Source: Symsagittifera roscoffensis (lineage: Eukaryota; Xenacoelomorpha; Acoela; Convolutidae). From it: a stretch of DNA of 64,000 bases. Position 1 is the first letter of the stretch; every line of letters begins with the position of its first letter. The notes beneath the pieces are model-generated. The model saw nothing but the letters and a program-made list of their open reading frames with translations, was not told where the DNA came from and searched no databases. Positions 47,701-59,460 of the stretch are shown here, one piece after another. The stretch lies in assembly GCF_963678635.1 (NCBI RefSeq), contig NC_087065.1, positions 21,145,480-21,209,479 of the forward strand, read 5' to 3'. The position numbers were made by a program, and so were the translations under genes.

Positions 47701-50700
47701 CGTTATATAAGAAGTCTCTTTGCAATTATAAAAAGTCTATCTGAAATAGAGTTCTATCTGGAACAAATACTCATTGAAATCAATGGTACCGCAATTTAGG
47801 TTGGGGAAAAAATTAGGAGATCCACTTATCACAAGTCTGATCACATATCCGTCAGCATAGCAAATGCTCAAGCATCTACCGCTCATCTCCAAAAAGTCTT
47901 TTTAAATGACTTAGTTTTCCTCCATCAAAAGCTTAATTTTAGTTTTAATCAAAAACCAGAGTAGGTTTAAGTTTAGACAAACTGTATAATGGCGAAAAAA
48001 GCATCAAAGAGATTAACAGGGTTTAAAAGGAAGCAGATAAGCCTCTCGTATCACAGTTTCATTGGATCATATCGCGGCTTCATCTCTTCTAAAACGAAAC
48101 CGAATGAAACAAAAAAATAAACCTTCATTCTCGTTGTTTCCAGCCCAGATCACCACACTCGGATGACCTCGGAGTCTGTATATTTGCTCTTTCACTTCCA
48201 TTTCTACATTGTATAGAAAAAGGTCGTCCACGGGGTAGAGAGAACAGGCAAACATCATGTCTTGCCACACCATTATACCAAGTCTAAACAAACATAATTA
48301 CCTTCGTTAAGTAGGATCAATTTACACAAAAACTGATCTGTTAACTTTTAAATCAAAATTTTTTGACATGAAGACTTCTAATTAACTATCAACGTGGCAC
48401 AGTTTATCCAAGATGGAAAACTCAACAGAGGCGAAGCTGAGCTTCGCACCACTTGCGATACAAACATGATCAACCGTGATTAAAATCAAATGCAAAGAAA
48501 AATCAAAACTAAAAAAACCTTCAAAATCGTTCGTCACAAAAATTGCAAAGCCCATAAGGTGCGGAAAAAAATTGCCTGCACCATAAAAAAACTTAACAAA
48601 AGCTTTCGAAATGCTAAGAAGCAACTGAATTTTGAAACAAGTCCTTTCTGCGGGAACTAAGCCGGCAAAATTAAGCAAAGACAAAAATCCAAATTAGCCA
48701 ATCGAAGAGTAAACATAAATAAAAACACTGACTTTGTGGAAAAAATCACAACTTTCGAATTTCAAAAAAAAAATAGATGCCCTTTAGGTTCTTTGAATTT
48801 TCACAACGATTTATGATTGGAGCATTTTGATAGCATTAACCCAACTTGAGAAAACTGGATCAATACGTAATGTTTTTATTCCACAGAAAATCTACAAATT
48901 AAATTCCATTTTCGAAACTACAAATCGTTCACGTTTTTTTGCACCATTTCCACGTTCGTATTTGGAGAGTGCTATTCAAGTCACACTCAGCAGATTAATT
49001 TCAATTGAACTCAAAAACTGCGTAACTACCAAAGTGCATTTCATAAATACATCAATATAAAAGAATGCACATCTGTACTTATTAGAGACTTTGATGCCCA
49101 TTTTAAGAATTTTTCCTTTAAAAAAATCAGCAAGACCTATATAAGAGTCTTCACTGCGTTCATTACTCTTAAAAAATATTCAGTTTCCCGAACTTTCAAG
49201 TCCCGACTGGAATCGAACTGCCGGCATGGATGATACCGCAACTTAGAAGAAAGCTGAACCTTCAAAAAATCGGGCTACGGAAACTAAGCCGTCAAAAATA
49301 AACAGACGGACTATAGTCCGAAAAAGCACAAAACTCAAGTTTGCAAAAACAGGTTCCGGCCGGATTTGAACCACAATCATTTGCCGTCTTAAGCAGATGT
49401 GTTACATTTACGCCAGAACAGTTGATTGAATTTGAACTCATAATAAATCTAATGAGGGAGAGTCCAGGCTCCAAGAGATCAGTCCTGTGAAAAAAGTTGT
49501 TTACGGGAAAAAGTCAAGTACCCGATTGCAATACCCTTGCTTATCGCAAGGGTAATAAATACACGGGGGAATCGGGTATTACGTAATGTGAACCCATAAT
49601 TGACCTACATTAATTTTACTTCTTCTGGTCAGAGTAACTACAGAGAAAAAATATAAGATAAATGCGCGGTGTTTTATTTTCGGCCAGTTTTCCATCCTCA
49701 CAGGCGGTTTTAGCAAAATTTTTGGTGTTATTCGTCTAAAATTGGATGGTAAAATAGAAAAAATGGAAGGTAAAAAATCGATAGTAAAATGAATAGTAAA
49801 ACTGTAACAAAGGGGAACCCTTTGATTGGCCAGGAAAAAAATATCTCACCCTCCCCCCTTCCCCTAAGTCAGCTACTGCAGACATCGTTTATGAGAAAGC
49901 GATACTCGTAATCCCAGAAAATTACTTTTACAGACTCTATTTTAGGTACTAAATACTAAAACTTACTCGTCAGTTATATCGTAGAACTCATCCGATTCAT
50001 AGACTCCTCCACCCCAAACCCGAAGCATGTTCATGTTTGCAATTTTAACAGAGTTCAGCAGATACCGCAACTTCTCTTTCGACACTCTGGTCTGGAAAGC
50101 ATCTGGTGGAATCCAGTTCGTGCCCTTGGCAAATATCGGGACTCCGTTTATTTTGAAGTAGAATGAATTCCCGGCTTGAGTACTATTTTGAGCGAATATT
50201 GGGTCCTGGACCAATTCAACTTCTCGGAAGCCAATTTTTGTAGTATAAAAGCTGCTTTTGTAGGCAGGACAAGACAACTCAAAAGTAGCATTGTACATAT
50301 TTGACATTCCGAAACCGTTCGGCCACCAGAGTTTGACAGGAAGTTCTTCCGGAACAAAGAAACTAGCTGTCATTCTATTTCCATCCGAGGACCAAGCCGC
50401 TTTGCTTTGCATCTGTAAATCGAGAGCATTAATTGAAAATGTAATTAGCAGGCTGTCACTGCAATGTTTAATGAAGGACCCAGGAAACGAGGTGTTCAGA
50501 GAAAATACAGAAGTGTTGACAGTCCATCGAGAAGCACTCTTGAAGAGATTGATAGACACACCTTTGATTGGCATGTCTTTTTTGGAAACAACTCGAACGT
50601 ATACAGGCTTCCACAAACCCTAAACAGTCAAAAAATCATTAAGAAGCTGGAAAATTACCTAAATAATGCTTTTCAACTAAGCGTTCACATTACCGGTTGC

Positions 50701-51365
50701 TTAAGGTTGAGAAAAAAAAGCAATATTCCAGAAAGGGCAGTCAAAGATAATTTTTTCCTCACCTGAGGAGCAAATCCAGGTCCCCAGTCCCAGCTGAATG
50801 AAGATGCATCTTTTCTGATGAAGTTGAAGTAACAAAAGCCTCTGTAGCTTTCAACGGGACACACTTGCGGAACTAGATAGGGATACTGCTTAGCACGTAT
50901 AGCTCCATAGTCAACAGGAGAAGCTATTTCGACACTTAGAAGATTACCCGAACTACTCAGAGAATCAACAGGAAACACCCATGAACGAAACTGGTTGTCT
51001 GTTGCTCCTAATGAAATTCCATTCAAGGTCACAGATGCAACGGTGTCAATTCCCTCAAAGACCAAGAACAAATTGTTATCATCAGCTTCGGTGCCAAAAC
51101 CAACATCAAACTCCAACCAGAACGTCCAGTTTGATTCCGGAATCCACCTGTAGTTCAAATCGTTGAATCCAAAATAAGGATCATCAATAATATCACGTGA
51201 AAGAAGCTCTAGATGCACGTATGTGGGAATTGTAATGTTCGTATAAACTTCTTTAGGGTTATCAGACCGATACAGATTCCAGCTTTGCATCAAGTAATGC
51301 TCAACACACTCAACTAGCCAAAAACAGAGGCAAGCCAAAATGAGACAAGTCCTAGGGAGATCCAT
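44265..51365 (-). CDS. MANBA: Beta-mannosidase, six exons (whole gene span)
   Basis: A lysosomal exo-beta-mannosidase (GH2) that removes terminal beta-1,4-mannose from N-glycan fragments. Joined exons: 51365-50763, 50619-49967, 48283-48123, 46046-45486, 45193-44928, 44777-44265. They give 2757 nt and 918 residues (human 879). A hydrophobic signal peptide covers residues 1 to about 20. The sugar-binding-like N-domain covers about 25-200 ([21 protein letters not shown]), the Ig-like linker about 205-310, and the catalytic barrel follows with [31 protein letters not shown], acid/base Glu470 in WAGNNENE and nucleophile Glu566 in FASEYGFQS. All five introns are GT-AG (143, 1683, 2076, 292 and 150 bp). 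The start lies 127 bp after the IPPK stop. Confidence 0.97.
44928..45193 (-). CDS. MANBA: MANBA exon 5
   Basis: Acceptor TTTATTTCAG|ATGCT, donor AAACAG|GTGCGT. It reads [20 protein letters not shown], nearly identical to human at this conserved barrel segment, then moves into the less conserved C-terminal domain. Confidence 0.95.
45486..46046 (-). CDS. MANBA: MANBA exon 4 (nucleophile Glu)
   Basis: Codes residues 474-659. Acceptor TTTTTCAG|CTGCG gives ALSQNWWSV, matching human ALMMNWYHI. It carries [30 protein letters not shown] and [11 protein letters not shown] with nucleophile Glu566. Donor TTG|GTAAGA. Confidence 0.95.
46160..46262. repeat. Short tandem duplication in MANBA intron 3
   Basis: AGCTCCATCCATTCAGTAAA followed by AACTTATTGCGAAAAA occurs twice in a row, the first copy with an extra AATAA. 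Confidence 0.8.
48123..48283 (-). CDS. MANBA: MANBA exon 3 (acid/base Glu)
   Basis: Codes residues 420-472. Acceptor TTTGTTTAG|ACTTGG, donor GAAG|GTTTAT. It carries [17 protein letters not shown] and [11 protein letters not shown] with the predicted acid/base Glu470. Confidence 0.95.
48421..49560 (-). repeat. Near full-length tRNA-related SINE-like element in MANBA intron 2
   Basis: The best complete copy, ~1.14 kb. On the minus strand the 5' end is a hairpin (ACCCTTGCGATAAGCAAGGGT, 49540-49560), then a TCGGGTAC segment, a tRNA-like module (B-box complement GGCCGGATTTGAACCAC at 49358), a second module-like stretch (GACTGGAATCGAACTGCC at 49204), an A-rich body with AAGAGTAATGAACGCAGTGA near 49150, and a 3' hairpin GCGAAGCTCAGCTTCGC (48428-48444). 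There are no long ORFs, so it must be mobilised in trans. Confidence 0.7.
49967..50619 (-). CDS. MANBA: MANBA exon 2
   Basis: Codes residues 202-418. Acceptor CTGTTTAG|GGTTTG gives [10 protein letters not shown], matching human GIWKDVRI. It includes [30 protein letters not shown] and [18 protein letters not shown]. Donor GACGA|GTAAGT. The 1683-bp intron after it holds a full-length SINE-like element. Confidence 0.96.
50763..51365 (-). CDS. MANBA: MANBA exon 1
   Basis: Codes residues 1-201. ATG at 51365 begins [20 protein letters not shown], a signal peptide. It includes [20 protein letters not shown] and [14 protein letters not shown], both close to human. Donor CAG|GTGAGG. Confidence 0.96.
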
Positions 51366-51492
51366 CGACCAAAATAGACTCCGCTGTTTTCCTTCAGCTA
51401 GTTGAGAGGAAAATTCAACTTACAGTTCGAATTTGCAGTCTCGAACTCGAGATATAATACTTAAGCCGAGTTTATATTTACAATGCGTGTAA
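51366..51492 (-). promoter_or_regulatory. IPPK-MANBA intergenic spacer
   Basis: Only 127 bp separate the IPPK stop from the MANBA ATG on the same strand. The spacer has a pyrimidine-rich stretch ending CCTCTCAACTAG about 30 bp before the MANBA ATG, which could act as a 3' (trans-)splice acceptor, and an AT-rich TATTATAT further upstream. I see no AATAAA. Either a very compact promoter or an operon with trans-splicing would fit. Confidence 0.4.
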
Positions 51493-52737
51493 TTATACAC
51501 GCCTCCAGTATTTTGCGGCACCTTCAAGCTCATTGAACTGCTTCTCGATATTCTTGGCTCCTTTGAAATCAACATCGATCAGATTACAAGAGTACAACAG
51601 CTTTGACCCTTTCAGTTCAATCATAGCGATATTTCTGGACTTCGAAATATCATCACTGATAACTTGACTAACACAGTCACGACTATTTATAAAACTGAGA
51701 AACACCGAGACGTCTGCTCCCGAGGCTCCAAGCAGATACAAACGGACGTAATCAGCAGAATCCAAAGATTTCACGAAACTAACCATATCAGATTTCTTCT
51801 CCAAATTCACTAATTCAAGCTTTTTTATTAACGTCTTGAAGCAACCATAGTCAACAGATGAGTGTTCAAGACTTTCCACTAGAAATGGGTCTCCTTTTAA
51901 AATGTCTCTAACTTTACTCACAGAAATCGTCCCCATAATCTGCCATTTTCTGAGCAGATTCAAAACGCCAGAGTTTCTTAGAGCTTCAGCAATAAGAATT
52001 GACAGGTCGCTGATTGAAAATCTAAACGAAGAGTCATTTGTCATCTCATCTTGAAGTGAATCTATATCCATTCTGCACGAGTTAAAATAAAGCTTCAAAT
52101 ATTTCGATCCATGCTTCATCAGATTTGATACACAATCAACTTGTGTTTGAGAATCGCCTGAAAACAATTCCGCCGGATCATATAAGTAGTCTATTTTGAT
52201 ATCATGACCTTTCATACGATTGAATAGAAGCAGCTTATGTCTTGTCAAAGAGCTGAGCTCCGGAAAATTATCATCAACTTCAATGTTGAATAATCCACAT
52301 TTCGGTTTCAGTTCCACGGAGAAAACTGATGATTTCGCTGAGACACATTCAAATGGCCGCAGCTCAACTGTTTTTCGGTAAACGCAAGTACTCAGGTTGA
52401 TATTGACAGCAAACTCTTTTCTGTTTGTAATCGTCGCACTACTTTTACTTTCCAGGAGTTGCAGCACAGAGTCCAAATTAGTTATAGAATTCGTTTTCGC
52501 GATTTTAAAATTATCTGGCTCGAACCTGACGATTTCTGGAAAGATTCGAAGTAAAACTTCTTCACAGAACGCCATACGTTGTCGCATGTACGTAAGTTGG
52601 CCATTCTTCCGAATGACAAAACTGTACACTATTTCGTGAGATGGACAGAGAAAAGCAGCAAAATTCTGGCCCTTGTTAAGATACACCCATTGTTCTGAGT
52701 GGTGGGCAAAACAGTCGTGAATCTGATCCATTTCCAT
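51493..52737 (-). CDS. IPPK: Inositol-pentakisphosphate 2-kinase (single exon)
   Basis: Adds the 2-phosphate to Ins(1,3,4,5,6)P5 to make InsP6, a cofactor and signal in RNA export and elsewhere. The ORF is 414 residues (human 491), without introns. The best evidence is the family signature VELKPKCGLF at 141-150 (human VEIKPKCGF), the GQNFAAFLC loop near residue 23 (human GNKSLVVAH), YDPAELFSGD at 186-195 (human CPLDLYSG) and the C-terminal NLIDVDFKG at 385-393 (human VLDLDLKP). The rest is very divergent. An upstream ATG seven bases before the chosen start is out of frame. The gene reads into MANBA 127 bp downstream. Confidence 0.85.
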   Translation of the reverse strand: MEMDQIHDCFAHHSEQWVYLNKGQNFAAFLCPSHEIVYSFVIRKNGQLTYMRQRMAFCEEVLLRIFPEIVRFEPDNFKIAKTNSITNLDSVLQLLESKSSATITNRKEFAVNINLSTCVYRKTVELRPFECVSAKSSVFSVELKPKCGLFNIEVDDNFPELSSLTRHKLLLFNRMKGHDIKIDYLYDPAELFSGDSQTQVDCVSNLMKHGSKYLKLYFNSCRMDIDSLQDEMTNDSSFRFSISDLSILIAEALRNSGVLNLLRKWQIMGTISVSKVRDILKGDPFLVESLEHSSVDYGCFKTLIKKLELVNLEKKSDMVSFVKSLDSADYVRLYLLGASGADVSVFLSFINSRDCVSQVISDDISKSRNIAMIELKGSKLLYSCNLIDVDFKGAKNIEKQFNELEGAAKYWRRV

Positions 52738-52989
52738 TTTGCATCTTTAAAGTGAGATATAAAACTATTCGAAAATTTTACGGTACTCTTCGCAGAAATA
52801 ATGCCCTTGTTAAAAGTTGATAATTCTAATTAAGCCACAGCTACCGCTTCATTACTAGGCTGTTAAAAAGTCAAGATGTGACAAAAATTCCACGCCAAAA
52901 AAATATATGAAATACTTTTCAATAAACAAAGGTACGCTTTTTCCGGTTTCAAGAAAACCAGTTATAAAATCCAAATTCAAAATAAAACA

Positions 52990-53480
52990 AGAATAGTCGG
53001 TTACTGTGCAAGCAGCATAGAATGTTCCGACCAAAACCTAAAAAATAAAGAAGTAAGAAAATAAGAAATACGAAATTACATCGTAAATTTTTTTTTTAAT
53101 CATAATTTTTGCAGAAATTTGTTGAAGTTTTTGATTCCCAAAACGGCGCTGAAAATCTTCCAAAACCAATTTAACTCGAGTGAAATTAAGTTTTCACGGC
53201 TTAATTAGGCATAAATAAGCTGTTTTAAGCCTGCAGGCTCACCTTATTAGCTCAAAATTAGACTAAAATTAAAAATTCAAAACCGGTTTTTCTCGACACA
53301 GAGAAAAAAAAATTTTAACGACTAAAAGAACTTTAATATGATATATAACACGACCCATTCCGATGTTTATTATTGGTACCTGATTTTGCGTGGCAAACAA
53401 AAAGAAGAAAACTAAAACACCCGAATTCAAAGATCCTCCCCATTTTTGAATGGTCGGAACAACAAAGTTATAAAAGCAAG
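52990..53480. repeat. Dispersed repeat with CTGTGCAAG hairpin, copy 2
   Basis: GTCGGTTACTGTGCAAGCAG begins a sequence sharing, in order, the TTTCACGGCTTAAT, CTCACCTTATTAG and GGTTTTTCTCGACAC words with 31560-32300. Same orientation as copy 1. Confidence 0.6.
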
Positions 53481-53572
53481 TAACATCTTATTCGGTGGAC
53501 CTTAATCTGTGAAACAGTTCAATGGCTTTTCTAAGTAACTATAAGAAACTAATCAGCGATCAAAATATCGTA

Positions 53573-53900
53573 CACAGAGGCGAAGCTTCGCGCCACTCGC
53601 AATACAAACAACAAAGCCGCAGCAACAAAGCTAAAAATAGCTGAGCAGGACCCATTAAGCCCAAAAAAAATCAAAAAGATTAAAACTATTATAAATTTTT
53701 AAGTCCACCTCCGCCTCAAAACACATGAAACTTTAATATATCGAGTTGGCACAAACTTCGAATAGGACGGATATGTCAAAACGCTCAAATTAAGTCTGTT
53801 GCAGTATTTCCAACAGAAGGGGAGATGAGTCCAGGAGCTGAGTCCTGTGAACGGCAAAAAGGTCTTGTATCTGGTTGCAAGTGTTGCTATCGCATATAGG
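53573..53900 (-). repeat. Short (328-bp) SINE-like copy
   Basis: Bounded by ACAGAGGCGAAGCTTCGCGCC at one end and TTGCAAGTGTTGCTATCGCA at the other. The inner part is shorter than in 48421-49560 and lacks an obvious tRNA-like module, so it is probably internally deleted. Confidence 0.6.
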
Positions 53901-55197
53901 CAAACCAGCTTGGGATTAAATATTCCTGAAGAAGACTCCTTTCAACACCCAAATCAGAGCAGAAAAACAGAAAATCAGGGCTCTGAGAAGCAGAGAGCAG
54001 GGCTAGAAAGTCCACTCTGAGCCATATTTAGTGTTTTAATGAGTAGACTAAGTTGATATAACATAAACCGAAACTGTTTAACCGACACAACCCAAAAAAA
54101 AGGTAAGAGGAGCTTCGCGCTACTTGCAATGCAACAATAACATCAAAAACATAATTCATTCCAGGCAAAATCCCAAAAAAAGAACTAGCAACGGAACAAA
54201 AATTACAACGAGGAAACAAATTCGACAATCTTTGAGCAAACACAAGTTGCTCCAAAAAAATATGATTATATAAATAAATATACAGGTTTTAAGTCCCACC
54301 TGAAACTAGCATGAGCAATACTTGCACTTAGAGCACAAGAAAAATCAGTAATTTAGCAACTACGACGGCAATCTTTGAGCAAACACCAGTTGAGCCGAGC
54401 AAAAATGATTTTGCACTAGCAATGAAAGTTGCTTACAGCACAGGCAAAATCCGTGATGTGGCTACTTAGCTGACAAAACTTGAGCAAACAAACGAAAGTC
54501 CGACAATTTAATTTTAACCAAACATTTTTTCAATGGCACACAAACTGAAAAAAAAAGTGCGGCCGAGATGTTATGGTTCAACATTAAATAAAAGATTTGT
54601 AAAGAGAACAGAATAAGAAAGAGAAGAATTTGAGCCGGAAAAAAACGGTGTCCAGAAAAATTTTTGAGTTATACAGTTTTAAACGTTTTTACAAAACACA
54701 TTAACAGATGAAAATATATTTTAACCTCGAAATTACGCTAAATAACATGACTAAGCTGAAAAAACATAAGCCGAAACCGTTTAATCGAAAAAAAAACAAA
54801 AAAATCATAAATTACAGAACTTTCAATCGTGATAAACCTGTTTAAGCCAATAAAAAAACTCTGCTTTGGAAGTAAAGCCAAAAAAAAAAACAGATAAAAC
54901 AAATTGCATTTTAAAAAGTGAAAAAAGAGCCGACGGAATCTCCGTCGGAAACCACGAAAATGAAATCTTTTAACGAAATTTATTTGCAAAAAAAGCTATT
55001 ACCTGAAACGAACTTCCCTAATTCCTAAATGATGGTATATTTATTTAAGAAATTGAGCATATCAGCAGTCTGCATATCAGCAGTTGTGAAATTTACCATT
55101 GTTACTAAAATTGACCATTCTGTGAACAAAATTATTTACGGAAAAGTCTAGTACCAGATTGCAATACCCTCGCTTATTGCAAGGGAAGTAAGTAAGA

Positions 55198-57126
55198 CTA
55201 GCGTGTAACGCACCTCCGGTGCTTCGAAATCTTAACAACTCATAAAAACCGCATATATTGGAAATAATATCTGAATCCTTTGAGTGTACTCTGACAGCAC
55301 CAAATTACAGGGTTCGTAATTACAAATTTTGCAAAGCTTTTTATTCAAGTTTTTTAATACAAGTTTTGAAAAACCATAAATTTTTGTGAAGTTTTATATA
55401 AGTTCTTTGAGAAATTTAAAAGGAACTAAGAAACGTCACTTCTCAGAAATTAAAAGCAAATGAGCAGTTGCATTTGGCCGCAAAATTTGCAACTCCTGAG
55501 AGTACTTTTACAGTGCCCAACTACAACGTTGCGAAATTCATAATTTGAGAAACTTCAACCTTAAGTTTTCTAAAAAAGATACTTTTTTTGAAAACCAGTA
55601 AAAACATCTCACATAGAAAACTGCCAAGATTTGAGCAGTCTTATTTGAACGCGATATACCCAATCCTTGACAATACTTTGACAGCACACAACTGCAGGGT
55701 TGGGAATTTCCATGTTTGTGAATTATTTGGTAATTTGAGTTTTCTGAAAATTTCTTGAAAAACCCACAAAAATCGTCGTATCTTGTTAACTGAACAGATT
55801 TGGTCATTCTTAATTGGAAGCCAAATTCGCCACCTCTGATATTACTTTGACCGCCCCCTCGAAGTTTTCTAAAAAGATACTTTTTTTGAAAACCAGAAAA
55901 AACGTCACACCTCAAAAACTACTAAGATTTGAGCAATCTTACTTGAAGGCAATATACCCAATCCTTGAGAGTACTTTGACAGCACACAACTACAGGGTTG
56001 GGAATTTCAACTTTGTGATTTATTTTGTAATTTGAATTTTCGGAAAATTTCTGAAAAAATCACAAAAATCGTCGTATCTTGTAGACTGAACAGATTTCGG
56101 CAATCCGAATTGCAAGCCAAATTCGCCACCCCTGAGATTACTTTGACAGCCCCCAACTGCAGGTAAGGACTTTCATATTTTGAAAAAAGAGGTTCAATTC
56201 CAAGTTTTCGGGTTTTTTGTTGAAAAAGAATGACAAAAAACGTCATATCTGAAAAACTAACAAGATTTAAGCACTCATATTCGCAACCCCTGAAAGCCTG
56301 AGACCATTCGGACAGACCCCACTACAAACTTAAGATCTTCAAATTTTTAAGAAAAAATTAAATTCAAGTCCAGAACTTTTTTTGAAAAAATGACACAAAA
56401 AACATTATATCAAGATTTGAGCACTCATATTTGGAGGCAAGATTCGCAACCCCTGAGAACCTGATACCGCTTTGACAGACCCCACTACAGACTTGTGATC
56501 TTCAAATTTTTAAGAAAAAATTAAATTTAAGTTTTCTGAATTTTTTTTTAAAAAGCACAAAAAACGTCATATCTGGAAAACTACAAGGTTTCGAGCAGTC
56601 ATATTTGAAGGCCGAATTGACAACTCCTGAGAGTACCCTCACAATTTCCAATAACAGGATTGACAACTTCATCAAATTTTAGATTTTTAAAATCTATGTC
56701 ATAAAAAACTACAACTATTTGAGAAGTGAGTTTTGGAGGCAAGATTCACAACCCCTGACAGCACCAACTACTGGGTGAGGATTTCAAAAATTGAGAAATT
56801 TTTTATAAAATTATATTTTCTAGAAATTTTTGAAAAATCTCGAAAATTGCCGCATCGTAAACTAAAAGGATTTGGTTATTCATATATGGAGGCCAGAATC
56901 GCAAAACCTGGGAAAACCCTGACAACATCCCACTATTAGGTTGCTAATTTCAAACTTGATGAAATAACACTGAATTTAAACTGAAAAATCGAAAAAGTCT
57001 TAACCATTGCAATGTACAATATAGCTTGAACTTGCAAAAATTCTTTTGTTAAACATGCAAAAATAAAACGTTCAAAAAGCTTAAACATGGCGAGATAGTG
57101 AAGCCCGCATTTAAATATATAATAGA
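55198..57126 (-). mobile_element. Non-autonomous Helitron B, complete, with internal array
   Basis: On the minus strand it runs A|TCTATTATATATTTAAATGC (57126) to hairpin GCACCGGAGGTGC (55210-55222), 12 bases, CTAG|T (55198). The termini match Helitron A almost base for base. 1929 bp, no coding capacity. The interior is about ten diverged copies of the ~165-bp unit, each with a CCTGA..(G/T)ACT.TGACAGC block. It abuts a SINE-like 5' end at 55140-55190. Confidence 0.85.
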
Positions 57127-57834
57127 TTATAAAAATCAGACTTTGTAAACTTACAAATTACTGAACTTTCAATTATAGTTAAAACCATTTAAATCAAAAT
57201 GAAATTCATGCTTTAGAAAATAAGCCGCGAAAAATCTCTACAAAAAATCGAAATGGCTTTTTAAAACACGTAAAATGAACCGACGGAAATTAGGACGAAA
57301 ACCACGAATCTGATTCAAGAAACTAATTTTAAACAAACATTCGTAGAAGTTTTCATAAAAGCTCCCGAAAAGACCAAGATCCATGTCAGCAGAGAAAATA
57401 AAAATGGTATATTACAGTACGCGAAATGGATCTGGACGTTTAAAAAAAGTGCTTTTCAGATGAATCTAAACAACATAGCATGCAAAAAATGTGTCCATGT
57501 CTGCGGAAGAATGGCTCACGACAGGCCCAAATTAGCTATCTTTAAATCCAAAACACATTTAAAAAACGCACAATTTGCCTCCGCAATACAAAGGCAAAAC
57601 TGAGCTTCTCATCAGTTGCCATACAACAAAAAAAAAACAGTCTACAAAAAATTGTATAACTTGAACCATTAATATACTAAATCCGCAAAAATAGTACGAC
57701 TGTCGATCATAATCAGAAATACTATCAAGACGAATGCTTTGGAAAATAAGCCGACAAAACTAATCAGACAACCAAAACTCCGACAATTGAAATTTCTCTG
57801 GAAAAATGTTCATTTACAAACATACTAAAAAAAT

Positions 57835-58040
57835 ACGTCCGACTAGGATTTGAACACCATACCTTCGAGTGCTCAGGCAACCATGTAACCTCTAAACTAA
57901 ATAGGTAGGAGCCTAAAAATTGCTAAGGTTCAACAAAAGGGCGCGCTGAGTTTCTAACAGATATGTACGAAAAGTTGTGAAACACCTGAAAAAAATCTAG
58001 TTCGCGACTACAAGACACTTGATCTCGCAAGTATTAGAAT
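57835..58040 (-). repeat. tRNA-related SINE-like copy
   Basis: Plus-strand GACTAGGATTTGAACACCAT (57841) and ACCTCTAAACTAAATAGG complement B and A boxes. The 5' end follows as CTAGTTCGCGACTACAAGAC and ACTTGATCTCGCAAGT near 58030. Confidence 0.7.
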
Positions 58041-58139
58041 TATCATTACACATGTAGTCAAACCACCATTAAATAATTCCAAAACCCAATCTAAACTCTT
58101 TGAAAACCTATTCAAAATCAAAACCAGGCAAAAAAATAT

Positions 58140-58640
58140 CATTACGTATCAGGAAAAGACGAGTGAAAAGGAGATTCTGTTAATCAAAAATGTTTACCGG
58201 GTTCATTACAAGAAATGGATATAAGATTTTGCTGAAAAATTGGCCCAATGCACTTCCAGGAGCTTTAAGATTTCCAGGAGCCTTTTTTATGAGTTAAAGA
58301 TGGCAGGATTAAACCTGACGCATGAAGGAAATTTTCGAGATGATAATCGCTTCATCACAAAGTAAACCTGATAATCCAGTTAATGGAAGGAAACGGCGTA
58401 GGAAGATAGGAATGGTTTCCGTACAACCCCAATCTTAACCTGATTGAAACAATTTGGGCACATGGATCGATAGTTGCGTCGGATGGTTATGGAACCAAAC
58501 CTTGAAGATGTTATTTATTAAATCTGGAAACCAGTCCAGATACGGTTGCCCTTATTGTACACAAATGTTTATCAAGACGACTCTATTTTGTCAAAAATGA
58601 AATGTTTTCCAAAAAAACATAAGAAAACCTCTGTCGTCTT
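58140..58640 (+). pseudogene. Tc1/mariner-type transposase remnant
   Basis: Codons from 58413 read WFPYNPNLNLIETIWAH, close to the conserved W-P-x-x-S-P-D-L-N-P-I-E-x-x-W block at the catalytic C-terminal end of Tc1/mariner transposases. Flanking sequence is disabled by several stops and frame changes, and no intact D,D motifs are seen. Terminal inverted repeats were not found. A decayed element without function. Confidence 0.6.
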
Positions 58641-59460
58641 CAAGCGAGGTAAAAACTAAGGGTTTTGGTTTTTCTACCATGCCACTGTACTAAATATCTA
58701 TGCCTTAACCTATCAAAATTAGTTTCAGTCACTACTGAGAAAAATCAGTCAAATTCGAGTTACAAATTCAAGTTTTTTGAGGGGGCTCAAGCTCAATGTT
58801 GAGTTAAATGGTTTTCCCCATCTAGAAAAAAGTATTAATTCTATCCATTTAACGAAAAAAAACTAGAAAACCCATGCAAAGTTAAAGACCCCACGTTTCA
58901 CCGGAACTTTATTACACTTTAAACAGAAAAACGATATGTGGCTTTGCCCTGCATGGGATACCTGTTTATATACATACATACGATCCTACAACCATGTGAA
59001 AAAAAAAATACAACTTTAATGATCTTTCTACAGAGAGACGAAAGGGAGAGTCGCACCACTTGTGACGCCAATTAAACATACCATTGCAAGATAGCAGAAA
59101 AGAATTCAACCGAAGTCATTAAATCGAGCAAAAATTGACAAAAAACATCGAAAGGGCAATTGCAAAAATTTGTACCATTGTTTCGAATGATGTTAACTTT
59201 GAGGAAAACACAACCAGCAATACCAGCGCCAAGGTAAAATTAACATTGAGCTGCAAAAACTATTATCGAGCGGCAACTAAGCCAGGGACAAGTAGGATAA
59301 GTTTAAATAGGATAAGTCTAAACAGGGAAAGTCCTTGGTTAAAAGTCCATTTATAGGTTGTCTATTTATAGGAAAGTCAATTTCGAAAAAAAAATTTCAC
59401 ATATTTTGAGCAAACTTTTCAAAAAATCAAACTAACCAGATTTTCCAATTGATCAGAAAG

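Larger units (their letters stand above)
52738..55197. other. Region upstream of IPPK, no gene seen
   Basis: Repeats only: the CTGTGCAAG..CAG family (52990-53480), a short SINE-like copy (53573-53900), further tRNA/hairpin remnants (54110-54640) and a CCGACGGAATCTCCGTCGG hairpin (54931-54949). Any IPPK promoter would lie within the first few hundred bases; no clear element is seen. Confidence 0.55.
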
